From assembly GCF_020010905.1 (NCBI RefSeq), contig NZ_JAGJBY010000002.1:2604001-2668000 (forward strand): DNA of 64,000 nt. Reading direction: 5' to 3'. Source of the DNA: Streptomyces acidiscabies. Lineage in GTDB: Bacteria; Actinomycetota; Actinomycetes; Streptomycetales; Streptomycetaceae. The position numbers and the translations under genes are program-made. The notes under the pieces were generated by a model. It searched no databases and was not told where the DNA came from. It saw only the letters and a list, made by a program, of their open reading frames with translations. How positions within the stretch are numbered: the first letter of the stretch is position 1; each line of letters starts with the position of its first letter. Shown piece after piece: positions 35,201 through 43,962 of the stretch.

Positions 35201-36319
35201 CGTCCTGCCTCCGCGACCGGCCGCCTCGTCGGCAACGTCCTGCTGAGCGGGGCCGGTTCGGGCAAGGAGGTCCGCCGCTTCACGTTCGACACGCGCGACA
35301 GCGAGGTCCCGCTCGTGTACGAGGCCGGCGACGCACTCGGTGTCCGGCCCCTCAACTCCCCGGCCCTGGTGAAGGAGTGGCTGACCGTCATCGGCGCGGA
35401 CCCGGACACCCCGGTCGGCGTCGAGGGGGACCAGGTCCCGTTCGACGAGGCCCTGTCCCGGTACCTCGACATCACCCGCGTCACCCCCTCCCTGCTCCGC
35501 TTCGCCGCCGAACGCACCCGCGACCCACGGGAGTTGCGCAAGCTGCTGCGCCCCGACAACAAGGACGAACTTGCGAAGTGGTCCTGGGGGCGCCAAGCCG
35601 TCGACGTGGCCGCCGAGTTCGAGATCGAGGCGGACGCGCAGGAGTGGGCCGACGTCATGGGACGGCTCCGCCCCCGCCTGTACTCCATATCGTCCAGCCC
35701 CCTCACCGACCCTCACCTCGTCTCCCTCACCGTCTCCGTCGTCCGCTACGAGAACCGCGAGGGCCGGACCCGGCAGGGCGTCTGCTCCCCGTTCCTCGCC
35801 GACGCCGAACCCGGCACCGAGGTCCCGCTCCACGTCCAGCGCTCCCCCCACTTCCGGCCGCCCGCCGAGTCCGGCGTCCCCGCGATCATGATCGGCCCCG
35901 GCACCGGCGTGGCTCCCTTCCTCGGCTTCCTCCACGAACGCCGCGCACGCGGCCACCGCGCCCCCAACTGGCTCTTCTTCGGCGAACAGCGCCGCTCCAC
36001 CGACTTCTACTACGAGGACGAACTCTCCACCCTCCTCTCGGACGGCACCCTCACCCGCCTCGACACCGCCTTCTCCCGCGACCAGCGCGCCAAGGTCTAC
36101 GTCCAGGACCGCATGCGCGAACACGGCTCCCAACTCTGGTCCTGGCTCCGCGAAGGCGCCCGCTTCTACGTCTGCGGCGACGCCTCCCGCATGGCCAAGG
36201 ACGTCGACCGGGCGCTGCGCGACATCGCGATGCTCCACGGCGGCATGACGGACGCGGAATCCGCGACGTACGTGAAGCAACTCGCGGCGGAGAAGCGGTA
36301 CATGAGGGACGTGTACTGA
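32210..36319 (+). CDS. assimilatory nitrate reductase fused to flavodoxin/FAD-NADPH reductase
   Basis: A 1369-aa cytosolic fusion that should reduce nitrate to nitrite with NADPH. Residues 1-700 are the molybdopterin part: a [4Fe-4S] site with Cys19, Cys22, Cys26 and Cys59 (CSYCGVGCGM, HGRLCTKG), the Mo-ligand Cys in SNSRLCMASAGTGYK, and a C-terminal molybdopterin dinucleotide domain. After a Pro/Ala-rich linker comes a flavodoxin domain from about 835 (WASQTGNAEEFA), an FAD domain from about 1003 (YEAGDALGVRP, RLYSISSS) and an NADPH domain near 1228 (GPGTGVAPFLGFLHERR), as in sulfite reductase alpha subunit. The internal electron chain replaces separate ferredoxin or reductase partners. The GTG start follows AAGGGGG. 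No nitrite reductase gene is adjacent. Two copies of AARCGGTTRC lie within it. Confidence 0.92.
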   Translation: MAAVPDPRTDSATKVRTVCSYCGVGCGMVLDIGMGPDGRRTVLKATGDKEHPANHGRLCTKGATTADMLSAPGRLTTALVRSDRGEEPRPTPVVEAVTETARRLRAILDEHGPDSIALYVSGQMSLEAQYLANKLVKGYLRSNQIESNSRLCMASAGTGYKLSLGADGPPGSYDDFDRADVFLVIGSNMADCHPILFLRMLDRIKSSGAKLIVVDPRRTATAEKADLFLQVAPGTDLALLNGLLHLLVEGGYTDPDFIAANTEGWEAMPEFLADYPPQTVAEITGIPEADLREAARLIGEAGEWTSCWTMGLNQSTHGTWNTNALVNLHLATGAICRPGSGPFSLTGQPNAMGGREMGYMGPGLPGQRSVLADADREFTERLWGLEPGTIRADGVGKGTVEMFRKMADGEIKACWIICTNPVASVGNRRTVIEGLEAAELVVVQDVFAETETAAYADVILPGALWTETEGVLINSERTLTLARPAVDAPGEAVADWRLIADIACAMGYENGFTYASAEEIFEEIKGAYNPATGYDLRGVTYERLRETPVQWPAAPAGPDRNPVRYVRPDGSLSFATPSGRAVFHARPHMPPAEMPDDDYPFVLNTGRLQHQWHTLTKTGRVAKLNKLNPGPFVEIHPKDAEQLGLAEGDSVEVASRRGRAVLPAVVTDRVRKGSCFAPFHWNDLFGEYLSVNAVSSDAVDPLSFQPELKVCAVSLTKTATAVSVRTPVGAGKGTSASGGTSGAPALTPSAVLTLPTAPPALSASLFGLEPTPPPVLSERERQYLLGFLAAIPAGGPGVPVLPPDAPFSPDHALWVNGTLAGLYSRTSAPTPVPVRQVVILWASQTGNAEEFAVATADRLTQGGHAASLVEMDQADPAMLPSDADLLLITSTFGDGDAPDNGAGFWAGLTAPDAGRLEGRRYAVLAFGDSSYDDFCGHGRRLDDRMDELGAVRLAPRIDCEPDYETQASEWLDQVLGALTGAPATPELPKAVARPRPSRPASATGRLVGNVLLSGAGSGKEVRRFTFDTRDSEVPLVYEAGDALGVRPLNSPALVKEWLTVIGADPDTPVGVEGDQVPFDEALSRYLDITRVTPSLLRFAAERTRDPRELRKLLRPDNKDELAKWSWGRQAVDVAAEFEIEADAQEWADVMGRLRPRLYSISSSPLTDPHLVSLTVSVVRYENREGRTRQGVCSPFLADAEPGTEVPLHVQRSPHFRPPAESGVPAIMIGPGTGVAPFLGFLHERRARGHRAPNWLFFGEQRRSTDFYYEDELSTLLSDGTLTRLDTAFSRDQRAKVYVQDRMREHGSQLWSWLREGARFYVCGDASRMAKDVDRALRDIAMLHGGMTDAESATYVKQLAAEKRYMRDVY

Positions 36320-36320
36320 G

Positions 36321-36776
36321 TCAGGGCGGGGGCGGTAGCGCGCTCGCCGCTGCTCTGGCTGCCGCTGCGGCTTGTTTCACGTCGTCCGCGTCGCTCTTGC
36401 CCAGGGCGAGGATCTTGACCAGGGACAGCAGGGTCGGACCGAAGAACGTGACGGCCAGCCAAGGCTGTTGGTGGGTTCCGAAGTACACGGACGCGCCGAG
36501 GGTGGCGAGTGCCACGAGTACGGCGGCGTACGTCCCGATCAGCCGCCGTCGATGGGCTCGCTTCAACTCGGCCTCGTGTGACCGGAGTTGCTCCAACTCG
36601 GCGTACTGCCTGGTCCGTTCGGCCTGCATCCGCGCCTCGTGCTCCCGCGCGAGCTGAGGTTCGAGCGCGCTGAGCGCCACCGCCAGGTGTTCCGCGGGGA
36701 GTTGGGCCCACTGCGCGGCGATGTCGAGCGCACTCGGCTGCCGGGCGGGCTGGGTCGTCCCGAGTTCCTCAGCCAT
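36321..36776 (-). CDS. small two-helix membrane protein, hypothetical
   Basis: A 151-aa protein of unknown function. Residues about 45-80 are a charged helix rich in Glu, Arg and Gln (probable coiled coil), followed by two hydrophobic segments (about 84-101 and 108-124) and an Ala-rich tail. The ATG at 36776 has AGGAG 6 nt upstream and overlaps the end of the glycosyltransferase gene by 8 nt, so the two are coupled. Its stop is one base from that of the nitrate reductase gene on the other strand. It may be a membrane partner of the glycosyltransferase; I do not recognise the family with certainty. Confidence 0.72.
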   Translation of the reverse strand: MAEELGTTQPARQPSALDIAAQWAQLPAEHLAVALSALEPQLAREHEARMQAERTRQYAELEQLRSHEAELKRAHRRRLIGTYAAVLVALATLGASVYFGTHQQPWLAVTFFGPTLLSLVKILALGKSDADDVKQAAAAARAAASALPPPP

Positions 36777-38220
36777 CGCCGGCTCCTCCGTCTCCCTTGG
36801 GGGCGGGGCCGGTTCCGGCGAGGCGCTGGGCTTCGGGCGGGGGTCCCAGAGTGGTGAACAGGTTTTCGAGGCCGGTGGCGAGGGTCTGGGCTGCGGCGGG
36901 GGTGTAGGGGGAGGAGGCCAAGTCCAGGAGGTCCGGGGGGACTTCACTCGGGGCGGAGGGTGGTTCCGGGGGGTGGTGGCGTGGTGGTGGTTCGTGGCGG
37001 CTGCGCTCGAAGTGGGCGTTCAGGATGCGGGTGTCGCCACGGAGGTAGCGGGAGAGGGCGATGAGGGCGGCGGGGGTCCGGGTGGCGAGATCGAGGGCCG
37101 ACTTCACGGGCAGGAACGGGAGCCACACCACTCTCCACCAGCGGTACCGCTCGTTCTGCCGGCGCAGCCAGAACACGGAGCCGAAGTCCGGCGTGACGAG
37201 CAGGCCGACGAGGAGGGAAGCCCACGCGAGCTGGACGGCGAGCGGCATGGCCGTGGTGGGGCTCAGCAGTCCCGCCAGCAGCACCGCCGTGGACCCGACC
37301 AGATCCCGCACCAGGGGGAGGATCAGTGCCAGGCGGGCGGACCAGCGGTTGAGACGACCAGGGACGCGACGCCACTCGCCGGTCCGGTAGATCTGCAACA
37401 GCCCGACGTGCCGACGGACACGCCGACGGAACAGGAAGCGCACCTGCACAGCGGCCGTCCCGCTGGTGTCGATCGAGAGACGAGTCTCCTCCCCGTACAG
37501 CACCGCACCCGTGGCCCCGTAGCTGAACAGCCGGAGCATCAGCTCCAGTTCCTCGGTGGCACAGTCGTCGTCCCAGCCGCCGAGCAGCCGCAGCAGGTCG
37601 GTGCGGACGAAGTAGGCGGCGCTGTGACCCCGCCAGAAGTGCTCGGTGACCCGAACGGGGGACCTGCCCCGGACCTGCACCAGACCGTCGGCCCGGTGGA
37701 CGATGTCGCAGGTCGCCAAGGCGGGAGGCACGTCCACCGCGAGCCGGACCACATCCGCTCCGGACGCGCGGAAGGCTCCGTCGACACGGTCGATCAGAAA
37801 AGGACTCAGGGGATCGTCGACCTCCAGGACCCCGACGACTTCTCCCTTGCAGTGGGGTAGTCCCTCGTTGAGGTCGGCGGCCAGTCTGGGCGGTGAGGAA
37901 CTCACCGGGATCACCCGGAAACAGTGCGGGGCGATGCTCTCCAAGGTCCGCGCCTGGACGAGCATCGAGTCGTCGTCCGGATGCACGAGCAGCAGGACCT
38001 CGAAGTCCCGTGGGCTCCAGTCCGAGAAGGTGGAGAACATCGCGACGAGGATCGGCTCGTTGAACGCGGGCACCAGCAGTGAGTACCGCACTCGCGGCCC
38101 CGGCTCCCGCACCTCCGGCAACTCATACACCTCCCGCGCCCGCACCCACTTCGGACGCGGCGCAAACACCAGCACAAGAGGCACCGCAACCAAGAAATAC
38201 AACCAGGCCGACATCTCCAT
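36769..38220 (-). CDS. membrane family 2 glycosyltransferase
   Basis: A 483-aa processive-type GT2 enzyme. An N-terminal hydrophobic helix (residues about 3-20) is followed by the GT-A domain: YSLLVPAFNEPIL, HPDDDS, the metal-binding EVDDPLSPFLIDRV, the acceptor-site ATEELELMLRLFSYG and a RFLFRRRVRRHVG segment in the position of the Q/RxxRW motif. Hydrophobic segments near 285-345 form a membrane domain, and the tail is Pro-rich. It resembles cellulose- or hyaluronan-synthase-like enzymes, but the sugar and product are unknown. The ATG at 38220 is chosen for its GGGGGG site; starts at 38241 or 38214 are also possible. Confidence 0.82.
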   Translation of the reverse strand: MEMSAWLYFLVAVPLVLVFAPRPKWVRAREVYELPEVREPGPRVRYSLLVPAFNEPILVAMFSTFSDWSPRDFEVLLLVHPDDDSMLVQARTLESIAPHCFRVIPVSSSPPRLAADLNEGLPHCKGEVVGVLEVDDPLSPFLIDRVDGAFRASGADVVRLAVDVPPALATCDIVHRADGLVQVRGRSPVRVTEHFWRGHSAAYFVRTDLLRLLGGWDDDCATEELELMLRLFSYGATGAVLYGEETRLSIDTSGTAAVQVRFLFRRRVRRHVGLLQIYRTGEWRRVPGRLNRWSARLALILPLVRDLVGSTAVLLAGLLSPTTAMPLAVQLAWASLLVGLLVTPDFGSVFWLRRQNERYRWWRVVWLPFLPVKSALDLATRTPAALIALSRYLRGDTRILNAHFERSRHEPPPRHHPPEPPSAPSEVPPDLLDLASSPYTPAAAQTLATGLENLFTTLGPPPEAQRLAGTGPAPKGDGGAGDG

Positions 38221-38418
38221 AAGCCCCCCAAGTCGCCCCATTGTGAACCGCCCCACCCCCTCCGGGCACCCCTTTGCCCAAACCCCCGACACCCCCCGCG
38301 TACAGAAACCGCTTCCACAAGATCAAGGACCCGTCAGGACCCCCGTAACCCCCCCATTACCGCACGTAGCGTCACTCTCGCAGGGCCCCACCCGGGCCCC
38401 TTCGAGAAAGCCCCCACC

Positions 38419-39723
38419 ATGACCATCCCCACGCTGGACGACGCCCGCACGAAGGACATCATGCGTTTCCGCCTCGCGTCCGGCCCCGACCTCACCACCC
38501 GCAACGACCCCTACCTCACCTGGCAGCGGGAACGCGAACAGGCCGACCTGTGGCCGTACTTCCGCCGCTACGACACCGCACTCACCCCGCGCGCGACGGC
38601 GGTCTCGGACACCGGCATCACGACCACCGGCCCCAACTTCGGCGGCCAGGACTACCTTTCCCTGACCGGCCACCCGGAGATCCTGGAAGCCGCACACGGC
38701 GCACTGCGCAACTACGGCCCCCTGACGGCGGGTTCACCGGCGCTGGGCGGCGCCAACCCGCTGAGCAAGGAACTGGAGTCCGGCCTCGCGGCAGCGCTCC
38801 GCACGGACCACGTCATGCTCTTCCCCACCGGCTGGGCGTCGGGCTTCGGCACGATCCGGGCCCTGATGCACAAGAACGACCACATCCTCCTGGACAAGCT
38901 CTCCCACGACTCCCTCAGGCAGGGCGCGGCGGCGAGCGGCGCGACGGTCGAGTTCTTCCGGCACCTCGACAACACGGCGGTCCGGCGCCACCTGAGCAAG
39001 ATCCGCGCCACGGACACCGCGAACGCGGTCCTGGTGGTCACCGAGGGAGTCTTCTCGATGGACTCGGACACCCCGGACCTCAAGGAACTCCTCGACATCT
39101 GCCGCGAGTTCGGCGCACAACTCCTCGTGGACGTCGCCCACGACTTCGGCGCGATGGGACCGACAGGGGGCGGCCAGCCGGAGGTTCACGGCATCCTCGG
39201 CGAAGTCGACTTCGTGGTGGGCGCGTTCTCCAAGACGTTCGCGACGACGGGCGGCTTCCTGGCGACCAGGTCCGCCTCGGCCCGCGAGTACGTCCGCATG
39301 TTCGGCGGCCCCCAGACCTTCTCCAGCGCCATCACCCCCGTGCAGACGGCGGTGGCCCTCGCGGCGCTGAGCGTCGTGACGTCCCCGGAGGGCGCGCGGC
39401 GCAGGGCGGCGGTACGGGCCAACTCCGTACGTCTGCGGGAGGGGTTGACGGCGAAGGGGCTGGAGGTGATGGGCGACGTGGTCTGTCCCGTCGTACCCGT
39501 CCTGATCGGCGACACCCCCACCGGCCGTACCGCGTCCGGGCTGATCGCGCGGGCGGGGCTGATCGCGCATCTCGTGGAACAGCCCGCCGTGGCGTCGGAC
39601 GCCGCGAGGTTCCGGCTCCAGGTGATGGCGGAGCACACGGAGCGGGACGTCGACGAGGCGATCGGCATCCTCGACACGTGCATAGGCGAGGCCCGAACCA
39701 CCGTGGACACGCTGCGAAAGTGA
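38419..39723 (+). CDS. alpha-oxoamine-synthase-like PLP enzyme
   Basis: A 434-aa fold-type I PLP protein of the group that includes 8-amino-7-oxononanoate synthase, 2-amino-3-ketobutyrate CoA ligase, serine palmitoyltransferase and CqsA. Motifs are NFGGQDYLSLTGHPEI, LTAGSPALGGANPLSKELE, VTEGVFSMDSDTPDL, LLVDVAHDFGAMG and the lysine motif VGAFSKTFATTGG (Lys about 272). Such enzymes condense an amino acid with an acyl-CoA or acyl carrier protein. The ANPL segment and the unusually long N-terminus (about 65 residues before the Tyr-containing motif) set it apart from BioF, and there is no biotin gene nearby. It is divergent from the glycosyltransferase. Specificity is unknown. Confidence 0.82.
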   Translation: MTIPTLDDARTKDIMRFRLASGPDLTTRNDPYLTWQREREQADLWPYFRRYDTALTPRATAVSDTGITTTGPNFGGQDYLSLTGHPEILEAAHGALRNYGPLTAGSPALGGANPLSKELESGLAAALRTDHVMLFPTGWASGFGTIRALMHKNDHILLDKLSHDSLRQGAAASGATVEFFRHLDNTAVRRHLSKIRATDTANAVLVVTEGVFSMDSDTPDLKELLDICREFGAQLLVDVAHDFGAMGPTGGGQPEVHGILGEVDFVVGAFSKTFATTGGFLATRSASAREYVRMFGGPQTFSSAITPVQTAVALAALSVVTSPEGARRRAAVRANSVRLREGLTAKGLEVMGDVVCPVVPVLIGDTPTGRTASGLIARAGLIAHLVEQPAVASDAARFRLQVMAEHTERDVDEAIGILDTCIGEARTTVDTLRK

Positions 39724-39764
39724 TGTTCCGGTCAATCAGAATTGCACAAAGCCTTACAGGGTGA

Positions 39765-39818
39765 TTGCTTCACCTGTACGTGGGACCTAGGGTGTGGCTG
39801 GCTCAGGAGTAACCGTTT
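39765..39818 (+). promoter_or_regulatory. candidate promoter and LacI-like site before beta-galactosidase
   Basis: TTGCTT at 39765-39770, a 17-bp spacer and TAGGGT at 39788-39793 form a plausible promoter. Sixteen bases downstream, at 39809-39818, lies GTAACCGTTT, a minus-strand copy of the AARCGGTTRC motif. A site just after the start of transcription is typical for a repressor. A 250-bp gap separates this promoter from the previous gene's stop and the start codon of the beta-galactosidase gene. Confidence 0.5.
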
Positions 39819-39976
39819 CACCAGCAGTGCTCCCACATCCGGGCGGCGATCCGCGCGGATACGGGGTGAGTTGACGGATCGTCAGTGAAACGTGCCGCTG
39901 TTCGGTTCGGCAACAGCATCCGACAGGAACTGACGTGCCCGGGACGGGGCACGGAGAACCGAGGAAGGTCACGGCC

Positions 39977-42900
39977 ATGCCGCACCCGCACCCGCAACCG
40001 CCGCTCCCGACGGACGCCCGGCGGCCGGTCGTCAGTCGCCGCCGGCTCCTGGAGGGCTCCGCCGCCGTCCTGGGAGCGTTCGCGCTCTCCGCCTCCTCGA
40101 ACGCACAGGCGGTCGGTGCGAAAGCCGGTGAGAACGGGGCGCAAGCGGTTGCACAACCCGAGTGGAACGGCCGTTTCGACGTCTTCCGCATCGGCACCCA
40201 GCCCCCGCACACCACCTTGATGCCGTACGACGGCCTCGCCCCGGCGCTGAAAGCCGACCGCACCCGCTCCCCGTACCGCCAAAGCCTCGACGGCAACTGG
40301 AAGTTCGCCTACGCGGACCGCCCCGAGGACCGCGACGAGGACTTCCACCGCACCGACCTCGACGACCGGGGCTGGGACACGATCCCGGTCCCCTCGGTCT
40401 GGCAGCGGCACGGCTACGACTTCCCGATCTACGTCAACATCACCTACCCCTGGTGGGGCCCCAACGGCCTCGGCGAGAACGCCCAGCCGCCCGCCGCCCC
40501 GACCCGCTACAACCCGGTCGGCCAGTACCGCCGCACCTTCACCGTCCCCCGCGACTGGTCGGGACGGCGCACCTTCCTGCACTTCGAGGGCGTCAAGTCC
40601 GCGCACTACGTGTGGATCAACGGCCAACTCGTCGGCTACAGCGAGGACTCGTACACCCCCGCCGAGTACGACATCACCCCGCACCTGAGACCGGGCAGCA
40701 ACCAGATCGCCGTGGAGGTCTACCGCTACTCCGACGGCGACTGGCTGGAGGACCAGGACATGATCCGGCTGAGCGGCATCTTCCGCTCGGTCTACCTGTA
40801 CTCCACCCCGTCGGTGCACCTGCGCGACTTCAAGCTGGACACGCCGCTGGCAACCGGTTACACAACAGCCGACCTCGCCGTCACCGCGAGCGTCCGCGCC
40901 TACGACGACACCAAGGGCACCTACACCGTCGACACGATGCTGTACGACGCCCAGGGCCACCCGGTCTGGCCGCGCCCCCTCAGCCAGCGCGCCGACGTCA
41001 CGGCCACCGGCGAGGACGTCACCGTGACCGCCTCCCGAGCCGTACCCAAACCGCGCCTGTGGTCGGCGGAGGACCCCTACCTCTACACGGCCGTCCTCCA
41101 GCTCCGGAACCCGGCCGGAAAAGTGGTAGAAACCGTTTCCCACCGGGTCGGCCTGCGCGAATTCGCCCTCAAGGACGGGCTGATGCGCATCAACGGCAAG
41201 CCGGTCTCCTTCCGGGGCACCAACCGCCACGAGATGCACCCCGAGCGGGGCACCGCGCTCACCCGCGCGGACCTGGTCAAGGACATGCAGATCATCAAGC
41301 GGATGAACATCAACTCCGTCCGCACCTCGCACTACCCGAACAACCCGCAGTGGTACGAACTCGCCGACGAGTACGGCCTGTACCTCGTCGACGAGACCAA
41401 CCTGGAGACCCACGGCATCCGCGACCAGTACCCCGGCGACCACGCCGACTGGTCCGCCGCCTGCGTCGCCCGCGCCCAGAACATGGTCCACCGCGACAAG
41501 AACCACGCCTCCGTCGTCATCTGGTCCCTCGGCAACGAGGCAGGCGGCGGGCGGACGTTCGTGAACATGCACGACTGGATCAAGTCCTACGACACGACCC
41601 GCGTCGTCCAGTACGAGGGCGACGACCGCCCCGGCATCAGCGACATCCGCTCCGAGATGTACGATTCGCCCGCGCGCGTCGAGGCCCGCGCCAAGGACAC
41701 CGCCGACACCCGGCCGTACGTGATGATCGAGTACTCCCACTCGATGGGCAACTCCACCGGGAACTTCACCAAGTACTGGGACCTCGTACGCCGCCACGAC
41801 GTCCTCCAGGGCGGCTGGATCTGGGACTTCGTCGACCAGTCCCTCACCGAGCGCACCCCGGTCCGCCAACTCCTCACGGAGACCGGCCCGTTGAAGCTGC
41901 GAGGCGAACTCATGGCGTCCGCCGGGACGTTCGACCGCGAGAAGGGGATCTCCGGCGCCACGGTCTTCCCCCGCGACCCCGGCCTCGACCTCACCGGCTC
42001 CCTCACCCTCGAAGCCTGGATCACCCCCCGCGTCACCGGCTACCACCAGCCGATCCTCGCCAAGGGCGACACCCAGTACGCGCTCAAACAGAGCGATGGA
42101 TCAGTGGAGTTCTTCATCTACGGCGACGGCCAGTGGGTCAGCGCGAGCTGGCCCCTGCCCGCCGACTGGACCGGCCGCGAACACCACGTCGCCGGAGTCT
42201 TCGACGCCGACGCGGGCACCGTCACCCTCTACGTCGACGGCGTCTCCCGCGCCACCCGGACGACGACCCGCCGCCCCAGCGTCAACACCGCCCCGCTCGC
42301 CCTCGCCAACGACACCGACAACCACACCCGCGAGTTCAGCGGCACCATCCGCCGCGCCCACGTCTACGCCCGCGCCCTCACCGCCACCGAACTCGCCTCC
42401 ACCACACGGCAGTCGAGCGACGAAGGCGTCCGCTTCTGGTTCGACGCGGCCACGGTCGGCCACACCGGGAAGAAGCCGAAGGAGAAGACGTACTTCGCGT
42501 ACGGCGGCGACTGGGGCGACTTCCCCAACGACGGCGCCTTCGTCGCGGACGGCATCATCACCGCCGACCGGGGCCACACCGGCAAGGCCGCCGAGGTCAA
42601 GCGCGTCTACCAGGAGATCCAGGCGACCTCGGGGGCGAAACCCGGTGAGGTCACCCTTGTCAACGAGTTCCTCTTCACCAACCTCCGTGAGTTCGACGCG
42701 AGTTGGACCCTCGTCCGGGACGGCGAGACCGTGCAGAAGGGCAAGCTCGGCCGCGCCCAGCTCGACGTCGCGCCCCTGACCAGCAAGAGCATCACGGTCC
42801 CGGTGAAACTCCCCGCGAAACCGGCCCCCGGCGCCGAGTACTTCCTCCAACTCGCCTTCACCCTCAAGGAGTCCACTCCCTGGGCGAAGTCCGGCCACGA

Positions 42901-43888
42901 GGTCGCCCGCGTCCAGCTCCCGCTCGACGCGGGCAGCCCGGCGGTAACTCCCGTACCGCTCACGGCCGTTGCGGCACTCACCCACACCGAGGACGCCGCG
43001 AAGGTCACCGTCACCGGCGAGGACTTCACGGTCGTCGTCGACAAGGCGAGCGGCCTCATCACCTCGTACACCGTCGACGGCAGCCCCCTCCTCGTCTCCG
43101 CCGGCACCCCCAACTTCTGGCGGGCGCCCACCGACAACGACAAGGGCAACGGGCAGCACACCCGCAACCAGACCTGGCGCGACGCCGGCGCCCGGCGCGA
43201 GGTGAAGAGCGTCACCGTGCGCCGGCTCGCCGACAAGGCCGTCGAGATCAACGTCAGCGGCACCCTGCCGACGACCACGCCGTCGACGTACACAACCGCT
43301 TACACCGTCTTCGGCAACGCCGAGATCAAGGTCGACCACACCCTGCACCCGGGCGCGGCGAACCTGCCGTACATCCCGGAGGTGGGCAGCCTGCTGTTCC
43401 TGCCCGCGCGGCTCAGCGAGCTGCACTGGTACGGGCGCGGGCCCGAGGAGAACCACTGGGACCGCAACGACGGTACGGACGTGGGGCGTTGGAGCGGGAG
43501 CGTCGCCGAGCAGTGGACCTCGTACATCCGGCCGCAGGAGAACGGCAACAAGACCGACGTGCGCTGGGCGGCGCTCACCGACCGGCGCGGGCGCGGGCTG
43601 CTGGTGTCCGGTGAACCCCTGCTGGAGATCAACGCCTCGCACCACACGCCCGAGGACCTGTCGGCCGGAGTGCGGCACGACTATCAGCTCACCCCGCGCG
43701 CCGAGGTGGTGCTCCGCGTCAACCACCGGCAGATGGGCATCGGCGGCGACAACAGCTGGGGCGCGCACACGCACGACGAGTTCAAGCTCCTCGCCGGCCG
43801 CGACTACGCGTACACCTACCGGCTGCGGCCGATCAAGGACGTGACCGACGCGACAGCCGCGTCCCGGCGTCCGACCTCGGCGAAGTAG
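39977..43888 (+). CDS. Tat-exported GH2 beta-galactosidase with LamG insertion
   Basis: A 1303-aa glycoside hydrolase family 2 enzyme. The N-terminus has a twin-arginine signal (SRRRLLEG at residues 20-27, then a hydrophobic stretch ending AQA), so it is exported folded. The order is the GH2 sugar-binding and Ig-like domains, the TIM barrel with NRHEMHPERG and NSVRTSHYPN, acid/base Glu near 520 (SLGNEAGGG), nucleophile Glu near 584 (VMIEYSHSMGN), then a concanavalin-like LamG domain at about 671-808 (LTLEAWITPR, REHHVAGVFDADAG, TVTLYVDGVSR) and the C-terminal beta-galactosidase small-chain-type domain. LacZ is about 1020 aa, and the LamG insertion explains most of the excess; it probably binds polysaccharide. 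GAGGAAGG precedes the ATG. Confidence 0.9.
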   Translation: MPHPHPQPPLPTDARRPVVSRRRLLEGSAAVLGAFALSASSNAQAVGAKAGENGAQAVAQPEWNGRFDVFRIGTQPPHTTLMPYDGLAPALKADRTRSPYRQSLDGNWKFAYADRPEDRDEDFHRTDLDDRGWDTIPVPSVWQRHGYDFPIYVNITYPWWGPNGLGENAQPPAAPTRYNPVGQYRRTFTVPRDWSGRRTFLHFEGVKSAHYVWINGQLVGYSEDSYTPAEYDITPHLRPGSNQIAVEVYRYSDGDWLEDQDMIRLSGIFRSVYLYSTPSVHLRDFKLDTPLATGYTTADLAVTASVRAYDDTKGTYTVDTMLYDAQGHPVWPRPLSQRADVTATGEDVTVTASRAVPKPRLWSAEDPYLYTAVLQLRNPAGKVVETVSHRVGLREFALKDGLMRINGKPVSFRGTNRHEMHPERGTALTRADLVKDMQIIKRMNINSVRTSHYPNNPQWYELADEYGLYLVDETNLETHGIRDQYPGDHADWSAACVARAQNMVHRDKNHASVVIWSLGNEAGGGRTFVNMHDWIKSYDTTRVVQYEGDDRPGISDIRSEMYDSPARVEARAKDTADTRPYVMIEYSHSMGNSTGNFTKYWDLVRRHDVLQGGWIWDFVDQSLTERTPVRQLLTETGPLKLRGELMASAGTFDREKGISGATVFPRDPGLDLTGSLTLEAWITPRVTGYHQPILAKGDTQYALKQSDGSVEFFIYGDGQWVSASWPLPADWTGREHHVAGVFDADAGTVTLYVDGVSRATRTTTRRPSVNTAPLALANDTDNHTREFSGTIRRAHVYARALTATELASTTRQSSDEGVRFWFDAATVGHTGKKPKEKTYFAYGGDWGDFPNDGAFVADGIITADRGHTGKAAEVKRVYQEIQATSGAKPGEVTLVNEFLFTNLREFDASWTLVRDGETVQKGKLGRAQLDVAPLTSKSITVPVKLPAKPAPGAEYFLQLAFTLKESTPWAKSGHEVARVQLPLDAGSPAVTPVPLTAVAALTHTEDAAKVTVTGEDFTVVVDKASGLITSYTVDGSPLLVSAGTPNFWRAPTDNDKGNGQHTRNQTWRDAGARREVKSVTVRRLADKAVEINVSGTLPTTTPSTYTTAYTVFGNAEIKVDHTLHPGAANLPYIPEVGSLLFLPARLSELHWYGRGPEENHWDRNDGTDVGRWSGSVAEQWTSYIRPQENGNKTDVRWAALTDRRGRGLLVSGEPLLEINASHHTPEDLSAGVRHDYQLTPRAEVVLRVNHRQMGIGGDNSWGAHTHDEFKLLAGRDYAYTYRLRPIKDVTDATAASRRPTSAK

Positions 43889-43907
43889 GAGAATTCCTCA
43901 CGGAAAC

Positions 43908-43934
43908 GGCCGCCGGAAACTGTTTCCGGCGGCC
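43908..43934 (+). terminator. perfect inverted-repeat terminator after beta-galactosidase
   Basis: GGCCGCCGGAAAC and its exact complement flank a single T, giving a 10-12 bp stem with a small loop. It lies 20 nt after the stop codon and 29 nt before the lpd start. There is no long T-run. Confidence 0.75.
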
Positions 43935-43962
43935 TTCGTGCACCCTGAGGGAAGAGGAAGTC

